Shown here piece after piece: positions 1-12,757 of a stretch of 64,000 nucleotides of DNA. The translations under genes were made by a program, and so were the position numbers. Source of the stretch: Umezawaea sp042738955 (GTDB taxonomy: Bacteria > Actinomycetota > Actinomycetes > Mycobacteriales > Pseudonocardiaceae); NCBI RefSeq assembly GCF_042738955.1, contig NZ_JBHYHC010000018.1:41263-105262 (forward strand). The letters run 5' to 3'. Under the pieces are notes generated by a model. That model was given only the letters and a program-made list of their open reading frames with translations, was not told where the DNA came from and did no database searches. How positions within the stretch are numbered: position 1 is the stretch's first letter; the number at the start of each line of letters is the position of its first letter.

Positions 1-468
1 GCCGGGTTCGACTCCGCCGTCAACGAGCGCGCGAACGCCATGCGCTGGCCCGCCGGTCCCCGCCGCTACGACCTGGCGATCCTGGCCGAACTGGCGGCGC
101 TGCGGGCGTTGCCGCTGGTCGTGGAGACCGAGCACGGCGTGGAGGAACTGGACGCCACGCTCGTCGCGGTCGGCAACACCCGCTGCTACGGCGGCGGCAT
201 CCCGATCTGCCCCGACGCCGACCCGGCGGACGGCCTGTTCGACGTCACCGTGGTCACGGCCGTGAGCCGCACGGCGCTCGTGCGGATGCTGCCCACCCTG
301 CGGACCGGTGGTCACGTCGAGCACCTGGCCGTGCGGACGCTGCGCGCCAAGTCCGTGCGCCTCGCGGGCGACAACGGCTGGGTCGGCTACGCCGACGGCG
401 AGCGGATCGAGGAGCTCCCGCTGTCCGTCGAGTGCCACCCCGGCGTCCTGTCGGTCGTCTCCGCCTAG
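1..468 (+). CDS. Diacylglycerol/sphingosine kinase-like lipid kinase, C-terminal part
   Basis: The reading frame is open from the first base of the window, so the gene begins upstream and only about 155 C-terminal residues are visible. The segment has the beta-strand-rich C-terminal half typical of the DAGK/YegS lipid-kinase fold: the GNTRCYGGG stretch, then DADPADGLFDVTVV, then a run ending in DG(E)RIEELPLSV. The N-terminal ATP-binding GGDGT motif lies outside the window. Family members phosphorylate diacylglycerol or related lipids at the membrane. The exact substrate cannot be read from this part. It ends in TAG about 80 bp before the next gene. Confidence 0.75.
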   Translation, partial: AGFDSAVNERANAMRWPAGPRRYDLAILAELAALRALPLVVETEHGVEELDATLVAVGNTRCYGGGIPICPDADPADGLFDVTVVTAVSRTALVRMLPTLRTGGHVEHLAVRTLRAKSVRLAGDNGWVGYADGERIEELPLSVECHPGVLSVVSA

Positions 469-516
469 GGCCGCTCGGTCGATTCCCTTCTCGCGCGGAC
501 TCCGTTACGGTCTGTG

Positions 517-534
517 TCTGGGAGCGTTCCCAGA
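517..534. promoter_or_regulatory. CebR/CelR-type cellulose operator
   Basis: TCTGGGAGCGTTCCCAGA is a 7-bp perfect inverted repeat with a 4-base centre. Its core TGGGAGCGTTCCCA differs at one base from the published 14-bp box of the LacI-family cellulose regulators CebR (Streptomyces) and CelR (Thermobifida), TGGGAGCGCTCCCA. It lies 17 bp upstream of the GTG start of a CBM2 gene, so it probably overlaps the promoter or transcription start. Family knowledge predicts repression relieved by cellobiose; this is inferred. Confidence 0.75.
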
Positions 535-550
535 ACTCTGAGGAGTCACC

Positions 551-1696
551 GTGCCAAGGTTGTCGCGAGTGCTCGCAGCCCTGCTCGCCGGGGTGTCCGT
601 CGGTGCGCTGGTGCTGGTGGGCGGCCAAGCCGCCTCCGCGGCGCCCGCGTGCGTCGTCACGTACCAGCCGAACCAGTGGTCGGGCGGGTTCACCGCCAAC
701 GTCGGCGTCACCAACAACGGCGCGCCGGTCACCGCGTGGACGGTGACCTGGACCTACACCGGCAGCCAGCAGATCACCTCGGGGTGGAACGCGGACGTGC
801 GCCAGTCCGGGAAGCAGGTCACCGCGAAGAACGCCGCCCACAACGGCGCCCTCGCCACGGGCGGCAGCACGCAGTTCGGGTTCCAGGCCACGTTCTCCGG
901 CACCAACGACACCCCGGTCGACTTCGCGCTCAACGGCGTCGCCTGCAACGGCCAGTCGACGACGACCACGACGACCACCACCACGACCACGACAACCACC
1001 ACCCCGCCCCAGCCCGGCACCTGCCCGTCCGGCGCGGTCTGCGACGACTTCGAGCAGCAGACCGGGTCGACGCCCGGCGGCCGCTGGACCGTGGGCGCGG
1101 CCAACTGCACCGGCGCGGGCACGGTCTCGGTGGACACCGCCGTCGCGCACGGCGGCTCGCGCTCGGTCCGCGTGGACGGCAAGGCGGGCTACTGCAACCA
1201 CGTCTTCTTCGGCACCGCGGTCACGTCGACCGGCGTCCTGCGGGTCCGGTACTACCTGCGGCACACCACGCTCCTCCCCGCGAGCCACGTGACCACGGCC
1301 GCGCTGAAGGACTCCGCCGACAACGGCCGCGACCTGCGGTTCGGCGGCCAGAACCAGGCGTTGCAGTGGAACCGCGAGTCCGACGACGCCACGCTGCCCG
1401 CGCAGAGCCCGGCTGGCGTGGCGCTGAGCGTGCCGCTGCCGGTCAACCAGTGGAACTGCGTGGAGTTCGAGGTCGACCGCGCGGGAGGGCTGCGGACGTG
1501 GCTCGACTCCCGCGAGATCACCGGCCTGAAGGTGGACGGTGTGGCGACGCCCGACGTCGACCAGCAGTGGCTCGCCCGGTCCGGGTGGCGGCCCGCACCG
1601 GTCGACCTGCGCCTGGGCTGGGAGAGCTACGGCGAGGGTTCCGACACGCTCTGGTACGACGACGTGGTGATCAGCGGCTCCGCGATCGGGTGCTGA
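551..1696 (+). CDS. Secreted CBM2 protein with Cip1-like C-terminal domain
   Basis: This is a 381-residue exported protein. It has a signal peptide (residues 1-31, ending AASA), a family-2 cellulose-binding module (about 32-133, starting with a Cys and closing with VACNG), a linker of 15 consecutive Thr followed by PPQPG, and a C-terminal beta-rich domain (about 160-381). That domain begins CDDFEQQ and ends WYDDVVISGSAIGC. It resembles the beta-jelly-roll of Cip1-type proteins (lyase-like fold, co-induced with cellulases), but no catalytic residues can be assigned with certainty. The GTG start at 551 is supported by AGGAG at 541-545. The CebR-like operator upstream implies induction on cellulose. 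It could be a polysaccharide lyase or a non-catalytic accessory protein. Confidence 0.8.
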   Translation: MPRLSRVLAALLAGVSVGALVLVGGQAASAAPACVVTYQPNQWSGGFTANVGVTNNGAPVTAWTVTWTYTGSQQITSGWNADVRQSGKQVTAKNAAHNGALATGGSTQFGFQATFSGTNDTPVDFALNGVACNGQSTTTTTTTTTTTTTTTPPQPGTCPSGAVCDDFEQQTGSTPGGRWTVGAANCTGAGTVSVDTAVAHGGSRSVRVDGKAGYCNHVFFGTAVTSTGVLRVRYYLRHTTLLPASHVTTAALKDSADNGRDLRFGGQNQALQWNRESDDATLPAQSPAGVALSVPLPVNQWNCVEFEVDRAGGLRTWLDSREITGLKVDGVATPDVDQQWLARSGWRPAPVDLRLGWESYGEGSDTLWYDDVVISGSAIGC

Positions 1697-1747
1697 TGGC
1701 GACAACGCGCCACCCCACCGTCACTCGAACGGCCTAGTATCGGTGGG

Positions 1748-2554
1748 GTGTCGATCTCCGTGGGTGCCGCTGTCGAACGTGTCGAGGCCGAGTCGAACTT
1801 CGCGCTGGAGTCGGGTGCGCCCGCCGAAGTCGTGGAGTCGCTCGGCATCGCCACCCTGCGGATCGGCGGCGGCGTGGCCCTGTCGATGCGCAACGACCCG
1901 ACCCGGTACTGGAGCAAGGCGCTCGGGTTCACCGAGCCGCTGACCGCCGACGTGGTCGCCGAGGTCTGCGACTTCTACCGCGAGCAGGGCAACCAGCGCG
2001 CGGTGCTCCAGCTCGCCCCGTCCGTGCTGCCCGCCGACTGGGACGAGATCCGCGCGAAGCAGGGCATCACCGCTGGGTCGACGTGGGTCAAGCTCGCGCA
2101 CAACGGCTCCGCGGTGCCCCCGGTGGAGACCTCGCTGCGGATCGACGTCGTCGGCCCCGAGCACGCCGACGAGTGGGCCGCGGTGCTGCTCGCCGGGTTC
2201 GGGATGCCCCTGGACGGCTACCAGGCGATGTTCGCCGCGTCCCTCGGCCACCCCGGCATCACCGCCTACGGCGCGTGGGACGGCGACCGGCTGGTGGCGG
2301 GCGCGACGCTGTTCGTCGACGGCGACGCCGCCGAGTTCGCCGGCGCGGCGACCCTGCCCAGCCACCGAGGCCGGGGCGCGCAGTCGGCGTTCCTGGCCCG
2401 GCGGATCGCCGACGCCACCGCCGCGGGCCGCACCGCGCTCAGCGCGGAGACCGGCAAGCCCGCCGAGGGCACGCGCAACCCGTCACTGGAGAACATGACC
2501 AGGGTCGGTTTCGAGGTCCTGTACGAGCGGGTCAACTGGGTCTGGACGGCCTGA
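1748..2554 (+). CDS. GNAT-family N-acetyltransferase
   Basis: This is a 268-residue cytoplasmic protein. The C-terminal half carries the GNAT acetyl-CoA-binding signature: a central strand (GDRLVAGATLFVDGDAAEFA), the turn TLPSHRGRGAQSAFLARRI matching the motif-A R/Q-x-x-G-x-G/A loop, and a closing NPSLENMTRVGF segment typical of the family's motif B. The N-terminal half (about 1-125) is another degenerate GNAT-like region, so this is probably a tandem GNAT. The acyl acceptor is unknown. Its 3' end overlaps the convergent TetR gene by 23 bp. The start is chosen as the codon beginning MSISVGAAVERVEAE; no strong ribosome site precedes it. Confidence 0.7.
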   Translation: MSISVGAAVERVEAESNFALESGAPAEVVESLGIATLRIGGGVALSMRNDPTRYWSKALGFTEPLTADVVAEVCDFYREQGNQRAVLQLAPSVLPADWDEIRAKQGITAGSTWVKLAHNGSAVPPVETSLRIDVVGPEHADEWAAVLLAGFGMPLDGYQAMFAASLGHPGITAYGAWDGDRLVAGATLFVDGDAAEFAGAATLPSHRGRGAQSAFLARRIADATAAGRTALSAETGKPAEGTRNPSLENMTRVGFEVLYERVNWVWTA

Positions 2555-3095
2555 GCCCCGCCACGAGGGTCGCGACCATCCGCCGGGCGTCGTAGCGGGA
2601 GCTCTTGCCCGACCCCGCGCACAGCCCGCCGATCCCGAGCATCAGCTCGTGAGCGTCCTGCCCGGCCCGGATCTCGCCCGACCCGGCCGCCGCCTCCAGC
2701 AGCCGACCGCACACCGGCACGAGCCGGTCCAGGAAGTACGAGTGGAGCGGGTCGAAGCAGGGGTCGTCGGACTGGAGCACGACGGCGAGCCCCTGCTTGG
2801 TCACCACGAAGTCGACGAACAGGTCCACCCACCGCTCCAGCGCGGCGTACGGGCTCGGACCGGCGGCCAGCAGCGCGGACTCCGCGTCGGCCAGTGACTC
2901 CACCTGGTGCCGGTAGACCGCCACGATCAGGTCCGCCCGCGTGGGGAAGTGGCGGTAGATCGTCGCCGTGCCCACGCCCGCCTCCGCCGCGATGGCCCGG
3001 ATCGGCGCCTCCACGCCCGCCTGCACGAAGACCGCCGCGGCCGCCGCGAGCAGGGTCTCCTCGTTGCGCCGCGCGTCCGCCCGCTTGCTCGTCAC
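2532..3095 (-). CDS. TetR-family transcriptional repressor
   Basis: The protein has 187 residues if started at the GTG at 3095, which has AAGGAGGA 6 bases upstream. A longer version from 3182 would read through both operators and is less likely. The N-terminal TetR helix-turn-helix runs from about residue 10 to 55: EETLLAAAAAVFVQAG, then IRAIAAEAGVGTATIYRHFPTRADLI. The C-terminal ligand/dimer domain ends in an SSRYDARRMV helix, like many SBD-type TetR proteins next to hydrolases. It is divergent from an alpha/beta hydrolase across two identical palindromes at 3115-3152, so it very probably represses itself and the hydrolase. The ligand is unknown. The 3' end overlaps the convergent GNAT gene. 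Confidence 0.88.
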   Translation of the reverse strand: MTSKRADARRNEETLLAAAAAVFVQAGVEAPIRAIAAEAGVGTATIYRHFPTRADLIVAVYRHQVESLADAESALLAAGPSPYAALERWVDLFVDFVVTKQGLAVVLQSDDPCFDPLHSYFLDRLVPVCGRLLEAAAGSGEIRAGQDAHELMLGIGGLCAGSGKSSRYDARRMVATLVAGLRPSRPS

Positions 3096-3114
3096 ACCGT
3101 CCTCCTTGCCAACC

Positions 3115-3156
3115 GGGACAGTGTCCCATATCGTCAAACGGGACAGTGTCCCGTTT
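3115..3156. promoter_or_regulatory. Double TetR operator (two GGGACAGTGTCCC copies)
   Basis: The palindrome GGGACAGTGTCCC occurs twice, at 3115-3127 and 3140-3152. The second copy is extended to AAAC...GTTT (3136-3156), making a near-perfect 21-bp palindrome. Centres are 25 bp apart. They fill the space between divergent TetR and hydrolase genes, the classical arrangement for a TetR dimer pair that shuts off both promoters. Confidence 0.85.
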
Positions 3157-3172
3157 ATGGGGAGTGAGCACC

Positions 3173-3874
3173 TTGACGACATTCGTGCTGGTACACGGCG
3201 CTTGGCACAGCGGACGGGCGTGGGACCGGGTGGTTCCGCTGCTGGAATCGGCGGGCCACAGCGTGCACGCGCCCACGTTGACCGGCTACGGCGACCAAGC
3301 GCACCTGCTCGGCCCGGACGTGGGCCTGGACACCCACGTCGACGACGTCGTGCGGCTGGTCGAGGACGAGGACCTGACCGACGTGGTGCTCGTGGGCCAC
3401 AGCTACGCCGGGCTGGTGATCTCGTCGGTCGCCAACCGGGTGCCGGAGCGGATCGGGCGGCTGGTCTTCCTCGACGCGATGGTCCCGGAGGACGGCGAGA
3501 CCGCGGCCGACGTGATCCCGTTCAGCCAGGCGCTGATCGACCAGGCCTTGGCGTCGGAGAGCGGGTGGCGGGTCCCGCCGCTGCCCGAGACGCCCGCGGG
3601 CCTGTTCGGGGTGACCGACCCGGACGACGTGGCCTGGTTGCGCGGGATGCTGTCGGACCAGCCGGTCCTCTGCCTCCAGCAGCCCGCCCACCTGGACAAC
3701 CCGGCCGTGAGGACGATCCCGCGGACGCACGTCCACTGCACCGTCGGCAAACCCGAGGGGATCGAGCGCCGCGCCGTGCCCGCGTCGGACGAGGTGTTCG
3801 AGCTGGCCACCGGCCACGACTGCATGATCACCATGCCGCGTGAGCTGACCGACCTGCTGCTGAAGCTGGCATAG
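3173..3874 (+). CDS. Alpha/beta-fold hydrolase (EstC/methylesterase-like)
   Basis: This is a 233-residue soluble hydrolase. It begins TTFVLVHGAWHSG (oxyanion-loop HG), has the nucleophile elbow GHSYAG (Ser about residue 81), an acid position after LVFLDAMVPEDG, and a late catalytic His in ATGHDCMITMP. This pattern is that of the small esterases related to plant methylesterases and hydroxynitrile lyases. The TTG at 3173 is favoured because GGGGAG lies 8 bases upstream and homologues start MTTFVLVHG; a GTG at 3164 would add three residues. It is divergent from the TetR gene and separated by its double operator, so it is probably induced by the substrate or product sensed by that repressor. The substrate is unknown. 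Confidence 0.85.
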   Translation: MTTFVLVHGAWHSGRAWDRVVPLLESAGHSVHAPTLTGYGDQAHLLGPDVGLDTHVDDVVRLVEDEDLTDVVLVGHSYAGLVISSVANRVPERIGRLVFLDAMVPEDGETAADVIPFSQALIDQALASESGWRVPPLPETPAGLFGVTDPDDVAWLRGMLSDQPVLCLQQPAHLDNPAVRTIPRTHVHCTVGKPEGIERRAVPASDEVFELATGHDCMITMPRELTDLLLKLA

Positions 3875-3901
3875 GAAAACCCTCGGAGACGACGTTGGCT
3901 C

Positions 3902-3996
3902 CCGAAGGCGAAGCCTTCGGAAAGCCGCCGAAGGCGACTGGTCCTTCCCGAAAACCGAAGAGCCCCCGAAGACGACATTGGCTTCGAGGGCTCTTC
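3902..3996. terminator. Two hairpins between convergent genes
   Basis: The first is CCGAAGGC-GAA-GCCTTCGG at 3902-3920, a perfect 8-bp stem with a triloop. The second is nested: GAAGAGCCC (3957-3965) with GGGCTCTTC (3988-3996), enclosing CGAAG/CTTCG. The segment also has two near-copies of a GACGAC(G/A)TTGGCT element. It separates the hydrolase (+) from gltD (-) and most likely acts as a bidirectional terminator. Confidence 0.7.
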
Positions 3997-4002
3997 GCCT
4001 GA

Positions 4003-5446
4003 TCAGGCGATCGGGCGGTCGGTCGGCTCGATGGGGCGGGGGAGCAGGTCGCGGCCGGTGAGGTACGCGTCGACGCCCGCGGCGGCCGAGCGGCCCTCCG
4101 CGATGGCCCACACGATCAGCGACTGGCCGCGGCCCATGTCGCCCGCGACGAACACGCCGTCGACGGTCGTGGCGAACGAGCGGTCGCGCACGACGTTGCC
4201 GCGCGCGTCCAGCTCGACGCCCAGCTCCTCGACCAGCCCGGACTTCTCCGGTCCGAGGAAGCCCATGGCCAGGGTCACCAGCTGGGCCGGGATGACCCGT
4301 TCGGTGCCCTCGACGGGCGCGAACCTCCCGGCCTCGAAGGCGACCTCGACGAGCTTGAGCGACTGGACGGCCCCGTCCTCGTCGCCCTGGAACTCCACCG
4401 TGGACACGGCGTAGACGCGCTCGCCGCCCTCCTGGTGCGCGGAGGAGACCCGGTAGATCATCGAGTACGTCGGCCACGGGTTGGTCGCGGCCCGCGTCTC
4501 CGGCGGCTTCGGCATGATCTCCAGCTGGGTCACGGACGCCGCGCCCTGCCGGTGGGCCGTGCCGACGCAGTCCGCGCCGGTGTCGCCGCCGCCGATGACG
4601 ACGACGTGCTTGCCCTCCGCGTGGATCGGCGACCGCTCCAGGTCGCCGCGCGCCACCTTGTTCGCGGGCGGCAGGTACTCCATCGCCTGGTGCACGCCGG
4701 ACAGCTCGCGGCCGGGGATCGGCAGGTCGCGCCACGCCGTGGCCCCGCCCGCCAGCACGACGGCGTCGTACTCGGAGCGCAGCTCCTCGACGGTGACGTC
4801 CACCCCGACGTTGACCGACACTCGGAACTCGGTGCCCTCGGCCCGCATCTGGTCGAGCCGCCGGTCCAGCCGCCACTTCTCCATCTTGAACTCGGGGATG
4901 CCGTACCGCAGCAGCCCGCCGATGGCGTCGGCCCGCTCCAGCACCACGACGTCGTGGCCCGCGCGGGTCAGCTGCTGCGCCGCGGCCAGCCCAGCCGGTC
5001 CGGAGCCCACGACGGCGACCTTCTTGCCGGTGCGGACCTCCGGCACCTGCGGGGTCACCCAGCCCTCGTCCCACGCCCGGTCGACGATCGAGATCTCGAC
5101 GCGCTTGATGGTCACCGGGTCGTCGTTGATGCCGAGGACGCACGCGGTCTCGCAGGGAGCGGGGCAGAGCGTCCCGGTGAACTCCGGGAAGTTGTTCGTG
5201 GCGTGCAGGCGCTCGCTGGCGTTCTGCCAGTCCTGCCGCCACACCAGCGTGTTCCACTCCGGGATGAGGTTGCCCAGCGGGCAACCCTGGTGGCAGAACG
5301 GGATGCCGCAGTCCATGCAGCGCCCGGCCTGCTTCTCCAGCCGACCGCCCTCGAACTCGTCGTAGACCTCGCGCCAGTCCTTGAGGCGCAGGAACACCGG
5401 CCGGGTGGTCGGCACCTCGCGCTCGGTGGTGAGAAAACCCCTCGGG

Positions 5447-5454
<8 letters not shown>
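4003..5454 (-). CDS. gltD: Glutamate synthase small subunit
   Basis: This 483-residue subunit passes electrons from NADPH through FAD and [4Fe-4S] clusters to the large subunit, which makes glutamate from glutamine and 2-oxoglutarate. Visible signs are the N-terminal Cys clusters GRCMDCGIPFCHQGCP and CPAPCETACVLGI, the FAD-binding VVGSGPAGLAAAQQL, the NADPH-binding VIGGGDTGADCVG, and the late ATTVDGVFVAGDMGRGQSL FAD motif. Length is normal for GltD. The ATG at 5454 lies inside the end of gltB, giving an 8-bp overlap and translational coupling. Subunit order gltB-gltD is usual for actinobacteria. Expression is probably tied to nitrogen status, but no regulator site was recognised. Confidence 0.97.
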
Positions 5455-9985
<4,531 letters not shown>

Positions 9986-10390
9986 AGCCTGCGGCCCTCC
10001 CATGGCTAGTCGCTGATAGGGGCACACGTCGTTCGGGCACACTGAGGTGGCCGGAGCCCAGCACGACGAGGTGTCGTGGGCACGGCCTGTGCGGGTACAG
10101 CGAAACGTCGGCTAACTACAGGTGGTGACCGCACGCCGTTGTGCGGGAGGCACTGCGTGGTGCTTGCGCACGCGGCCGGATGGCGGATCGTGGTGCGCCC
10201 TGGTGCTGCGCCGGGGGTGACCCGGTCTTGTGACGATAGTGTGAATTCGTCGTTATGGCTCTAGTCCGTCCAGGGCTCGTGGGAAATCCCACCCCCTGTT
10301 GACATTCTCCCGGTGTATGGAACGACGCCCACGGTACGCCGAACGGCTCACGTCGGCGGGTTCGAGCAGGTGAACCGCCGAAAACAGGGG
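9986..10390. other. gltB upstream region, no gene seen
   Basis: About 400 bp lie between gltB and cobF, both read leftwards. This must contain the gltB promoter. A TTGACA at 10299-10304 is on the wrong strand for either neighbour and has no matching -10. A 62-codon open frame at 10076-10264 has no ribosome site and no recognisable protein, so it is not called. Confidence 0.5.
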
Positions 10391-11143
10391 TCAGGTCCGG
10401 CGGCGCAGCAGGTAGGTGTCCATGATCCAGCCCTTGCGCTCGCGCGCCTCGGCGCGGGTCGCGACGATCCGCTCGCCCACCTCGTGGACCGGGCCCGAGA
10501 CGAGCAGCTCGTCCGGGGTCCCGACGTACGCGCCCCAGTAGATGTCCACGTCGTCCTCGACACCGGTGAAGGAGTTGTGCGCGTCCAGCATCACCACGAC
10601 GTCGTCCACGTCGTCCGGGAAGCCCTCGGCGAGCCGTCGACCGGTGGTGATCTGCACGGGCCGCCCGACCCGGTTCAGGCTGGTGCGGTGCTTGGCGACC
10701 AGGGCTTGGACACTGGTGATGCCGGGGACGACCTCGTAGTCGAACTCCACGTCGCCGCGCGCGAGGATGTCCTCGACGATGGCGAGCGTGCTGTCGTAGA
10801 GGGACGGGTCGCCCCACACCAGGAACGCGCCGGTCTCGCCGTCGGCCAGCTCGGTGCGGATCAGCTCCTCGCACACGTCCGCGCGGCGGCGGCGCCAGTC
10901 GTGCACGGCCTCGGCGTACGCGGGCGTGCTCCGGTCGCGCTCCGGGTCGCGCGCCTCGACGACCCGGTAGGACCTCTCGACGTGCCGGTCCAGGATCTCC
11001 TGTCGCACGTCCACCAGGTCCTGCTTGACCTCGCCCTTGTCGAGGACGAAGAACACGTCGACCCGGTTGAGCGCCTTGACCGCCTGGATCGTGACGTAGT
11101 CCGGGTCGCCCGCGCCGATGCCGATGAGGAGGATCTGCTTCAC
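10391..11143 (-). CDS. cobF: Precorrin-6A synthase (deacetylating)
   Basis: This 250-residue tetrapyrrole methylase-fold enzyme uses SAM to methylate C-1 of precorrin-5 with loss of acetate in aerobic cobalamin synthesis. It starts KQILLIGIGAGDPDYVT, the GxGxGDxxxxT SAM-binding signature. It continues with FLVWGDPSLYDST and YEVVPGITSVQALVA, both methylase-family hallmarks, and ends with the CobF-type EARERKGWIMDTYLLRRR. Start is the GTG at 11143; the ribosome site is weak. No other cobalamin genes are in the window, so it stands alone here. No cobalamin riboswitch was recognised upstream. Confidence 0.9.
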   Translation of the reverse strand: MKQILLIGIGAGDPDYVTIQAVKALNRVDVFFVLDKGEVKQDLVDVRQEILDRHVERSYRVVEARDPERDRSTPAYAEAVHDWRRRRADVCEELIRTELADGETGAFLVWGDPSLYDSTLAIVEDILARGDVEFDYEVVPGITSVQALVAKHRTSLNRVGRPVQITTGRRLAEGFPDDVDDVVVMLDAHNSFTGVEDDVDIYWGAYVGTPDELLVSGPVHEVGERIVATRAEARERKGWIMDTYLLRRRT

Positions 11144-11175
11144 GGCCCGGAGTCTGCCGGCTCCGGACCCCTCGG

Positions 11176-11379
11176 CTACCCCTGGTCGCCGATGGCGCCG
11201 CGCACACACCCGGCGGCGGCGATCAGCAGCGTGGCGGCGAGCACGGCGGGCCACACGGTCGCCGACGCGATCGCGATGCCGATGTTCGTCACGCCCGTCA
11301 GGGCGAACAGCACAGCGGGCACCAACCACGCGCGGTGGTAACCCTGGGTAACCTGGTATCTCGCGGAATGGTCGATCAC
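11176..11379 (-). CDS. Small membrane protein, two TM segments
   Basis: This 67-residue protein starts at the GTG at 11379, which has a strong GGAGGT 6 bases upstream. It has a short charged N-terminus (IDHSARYQVTQGYHR) followed by two hydrophobic stretches, about residues 18-36 and 40-60 (LVPAVLFALTGVTNIGIAI and WPAVLAATLLIAAAGCV). No family recognised. It lies 32 bp upstream of cobF on the same strand and could be co-transcribed with it. Function unknown. Confidence 0.55.
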   Translation of the reverse strand: MIDHSARYQVTQGYHRAWLVPAVLFALTGVTNIGIAIASATVWPAVLAATLLIAAAGCVRGAIGDQG

Positions 11380-11495
11380 GGTGCACCTCCAAGCCCTTGT
11401 GACGCCCATATCGGCGGCACGCCGAGGCGGGTTACCCACTTCCGCGCCGATTCACTCCTCCGTCCGACGAACGGTTGGTTTGGTGAGACGGGCGG

Positions 11496-12671
11496 TCATG
11501 CGCGGTCCAATCTGGGGAACAAAACCTCTCTGAGTAGCAGCAGCACGGCCGCTGCCAGGGGAATCGCAACAATGGCTCCAATTACCCCGAGGAGCGTTCC
11601 TCCAATGAGGACGGCCGCGACGGTGACGACGTCGGGAACCTGGACCACCCGTCCCATGACCTTCGGTGCGAGGAGGTAGTTCTCGAACGCCTGGTAAACG
11701 ATGAAGAACACGGCGGTCGCGATGCCTACGGGGAGTGACACCGTGAGTGCGATCAGGCTGACGACGACCGCCGCGATCGTCGCCCCGACGGCCGGGATGA
11801 GGTCCAGGATCATCACCGCGAGGGCGAGCAGCAGGGCGTAGGGGACGCCGAACACGAGCAGCCAGACGAACGTGACCGCGCCCGCGACGAGCGAGATCAG
11901 CACGTTGCCGAGGACGTAGCCGCCGATCCGGGCGAACATCTGGTCGCCGATCAGGATCGCGCGCGGGCGGCGCGAACTCGGGACGAACCGGTACATCGTG
12001 CGGCGGATCGCGGGCAGGTAGCCCAGGAAGTACGCGGTCAGGATCAGCACGATGATCGTGTTGGTCAGCACCCCGAACACCATCTTGCCCGCGCCCAGCA
12101 CCCCGTTGACCAGCGTCTCCTGGTTGGTGCTGAGCAGCTTCTGCACCCGGTCCTGGATGCCGAAGCGGGTGTTCAGCTCGGCGGTCCACGAGCCCTTGGA
12201 CGTGAGGTCGCGCAGGTAGTCCGGCGCGCGGTCGGCGAACTGCGTGGCCTGGTCGACCAGCGGGGTGATCGCCATGACCAGGAAGCCGACGAACACCGCG
12301 ACCAGCGTGAGCAGCACCGTCGACACGGCGGCGGCACGGGGGAAGCGGCGCTGCGCCAGCCACGACACCGCCGGCTCGAGTCCGACCGCGAGGAAGAACG
12401 CCAACCCGATCAGCACCAGCACGTCCCGCGTGCCGAGGACGAGCTGGGTGAGCGCGTAGGTGACCGCCACCCCCGCCGCGCCGACCATGCCGACGAAGAA
12501 GGGGGAACGGAGGTTGAGGGGGCGGCCGGGACGGCCCAGCGGGCGCTCCTCGCTGCGCATCGCCTCGGCCTTCGCCTCCGCGTCGGCGATGGGCCCCTCG
12601 TCCTCTTGATCGTGGGGCTGCGCCACCAGGTCGTGGTGGGCTTTCGCCGCGTCGGCGGCAGAATCGGGCAT
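11496..12671 (-). CDS. AI-2E/PerM-family transporter
   Basis: This is a 391-residue inner-membrane protein. After a charged Ala/Glu-rich cytoplasmic N-terminus (about 60 residues) it shows the eight-helix layout of the AI-2E transporter (UPF0118/PerM) family: paired helices at about 70-115, a long amphipathic middle domain with a DRVQKLLSTNQETL segment, then helices including YFLGYLPAIRR. It closes with the family-typical LDLIPAVGATIA and YQAFENYLLAPKVMGR. The cargo cannot be inferred; family members have been linked to autoinducer-2 export or Na+/H+ exchange. ATG at 12671. It is divergent from the dioxygenase gene. Confidence 0.87.
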   Translation of the reverse strand: MPDSAADAAKAHHDLVAQPHDQEDEGPIADAEAKAEAMRSEERPLGRPGRPLNLRSPFFVGMVGAAGVAVTYALTQLVLGTRDVLVLIGLAFFLAVGLEPAVSWLAQRRFPRAAAVSTVLLTLVAVFVGFLVMAITPLVDQATQFADRAPDYLRDLTSKGSWTAELNTRFGIQDRVQKLLSTNQETLVNGVLGAGKMVFGVLTNTIIVLILTAYFLGYLPAIRRTMYRFVPSSRRPRAILIGDQMFARIGGYVLGNVLISLVAGAVTFVWLLVFGVPYALLLALAVMILDLIPAVGATIAAVVVSLIALTVSLPVGIATAVFFIVYQAFENYLLAPKVMGRVVQVPDVVTVAAVLIGGTLLGVIGAIVAIPLAAAVLLLLREVLFPRLDRA

Positions 12672-12757
12672 GTCGCCCGGATGCCCCGGCGACGTGCACA
12701 GAAAACCTACAGCGACCTCACAGGAACGAGCGGGTTTCGTCGGCGAGGCTGAGTGCC

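Noticed and set aside
960..1012. Run of ACG/ACC triplets as a DNA repeat
   Set aside because: It encodes a 15-Thr linker typical of secreted CBM proteins; no independent repeat function.
254..1705. Long Arg/Gly-rich frame on the minus strand across the CBM2 gene
   Set aside because: It is a mirror of a GC-rich coding frame; the plus-strand frame has signal peptide, CBM2 and ribosome site.
10076..10264. Possible 62-residue gene upstream of gltB
   Set aside because: No ribosome site, no family resemblance; lies where the gltB promoter must be.
10299..10304. TTGACA as a promoter
   Set aside because: On the plus strand where both neighbouring genes read leftwards; no matching -10.
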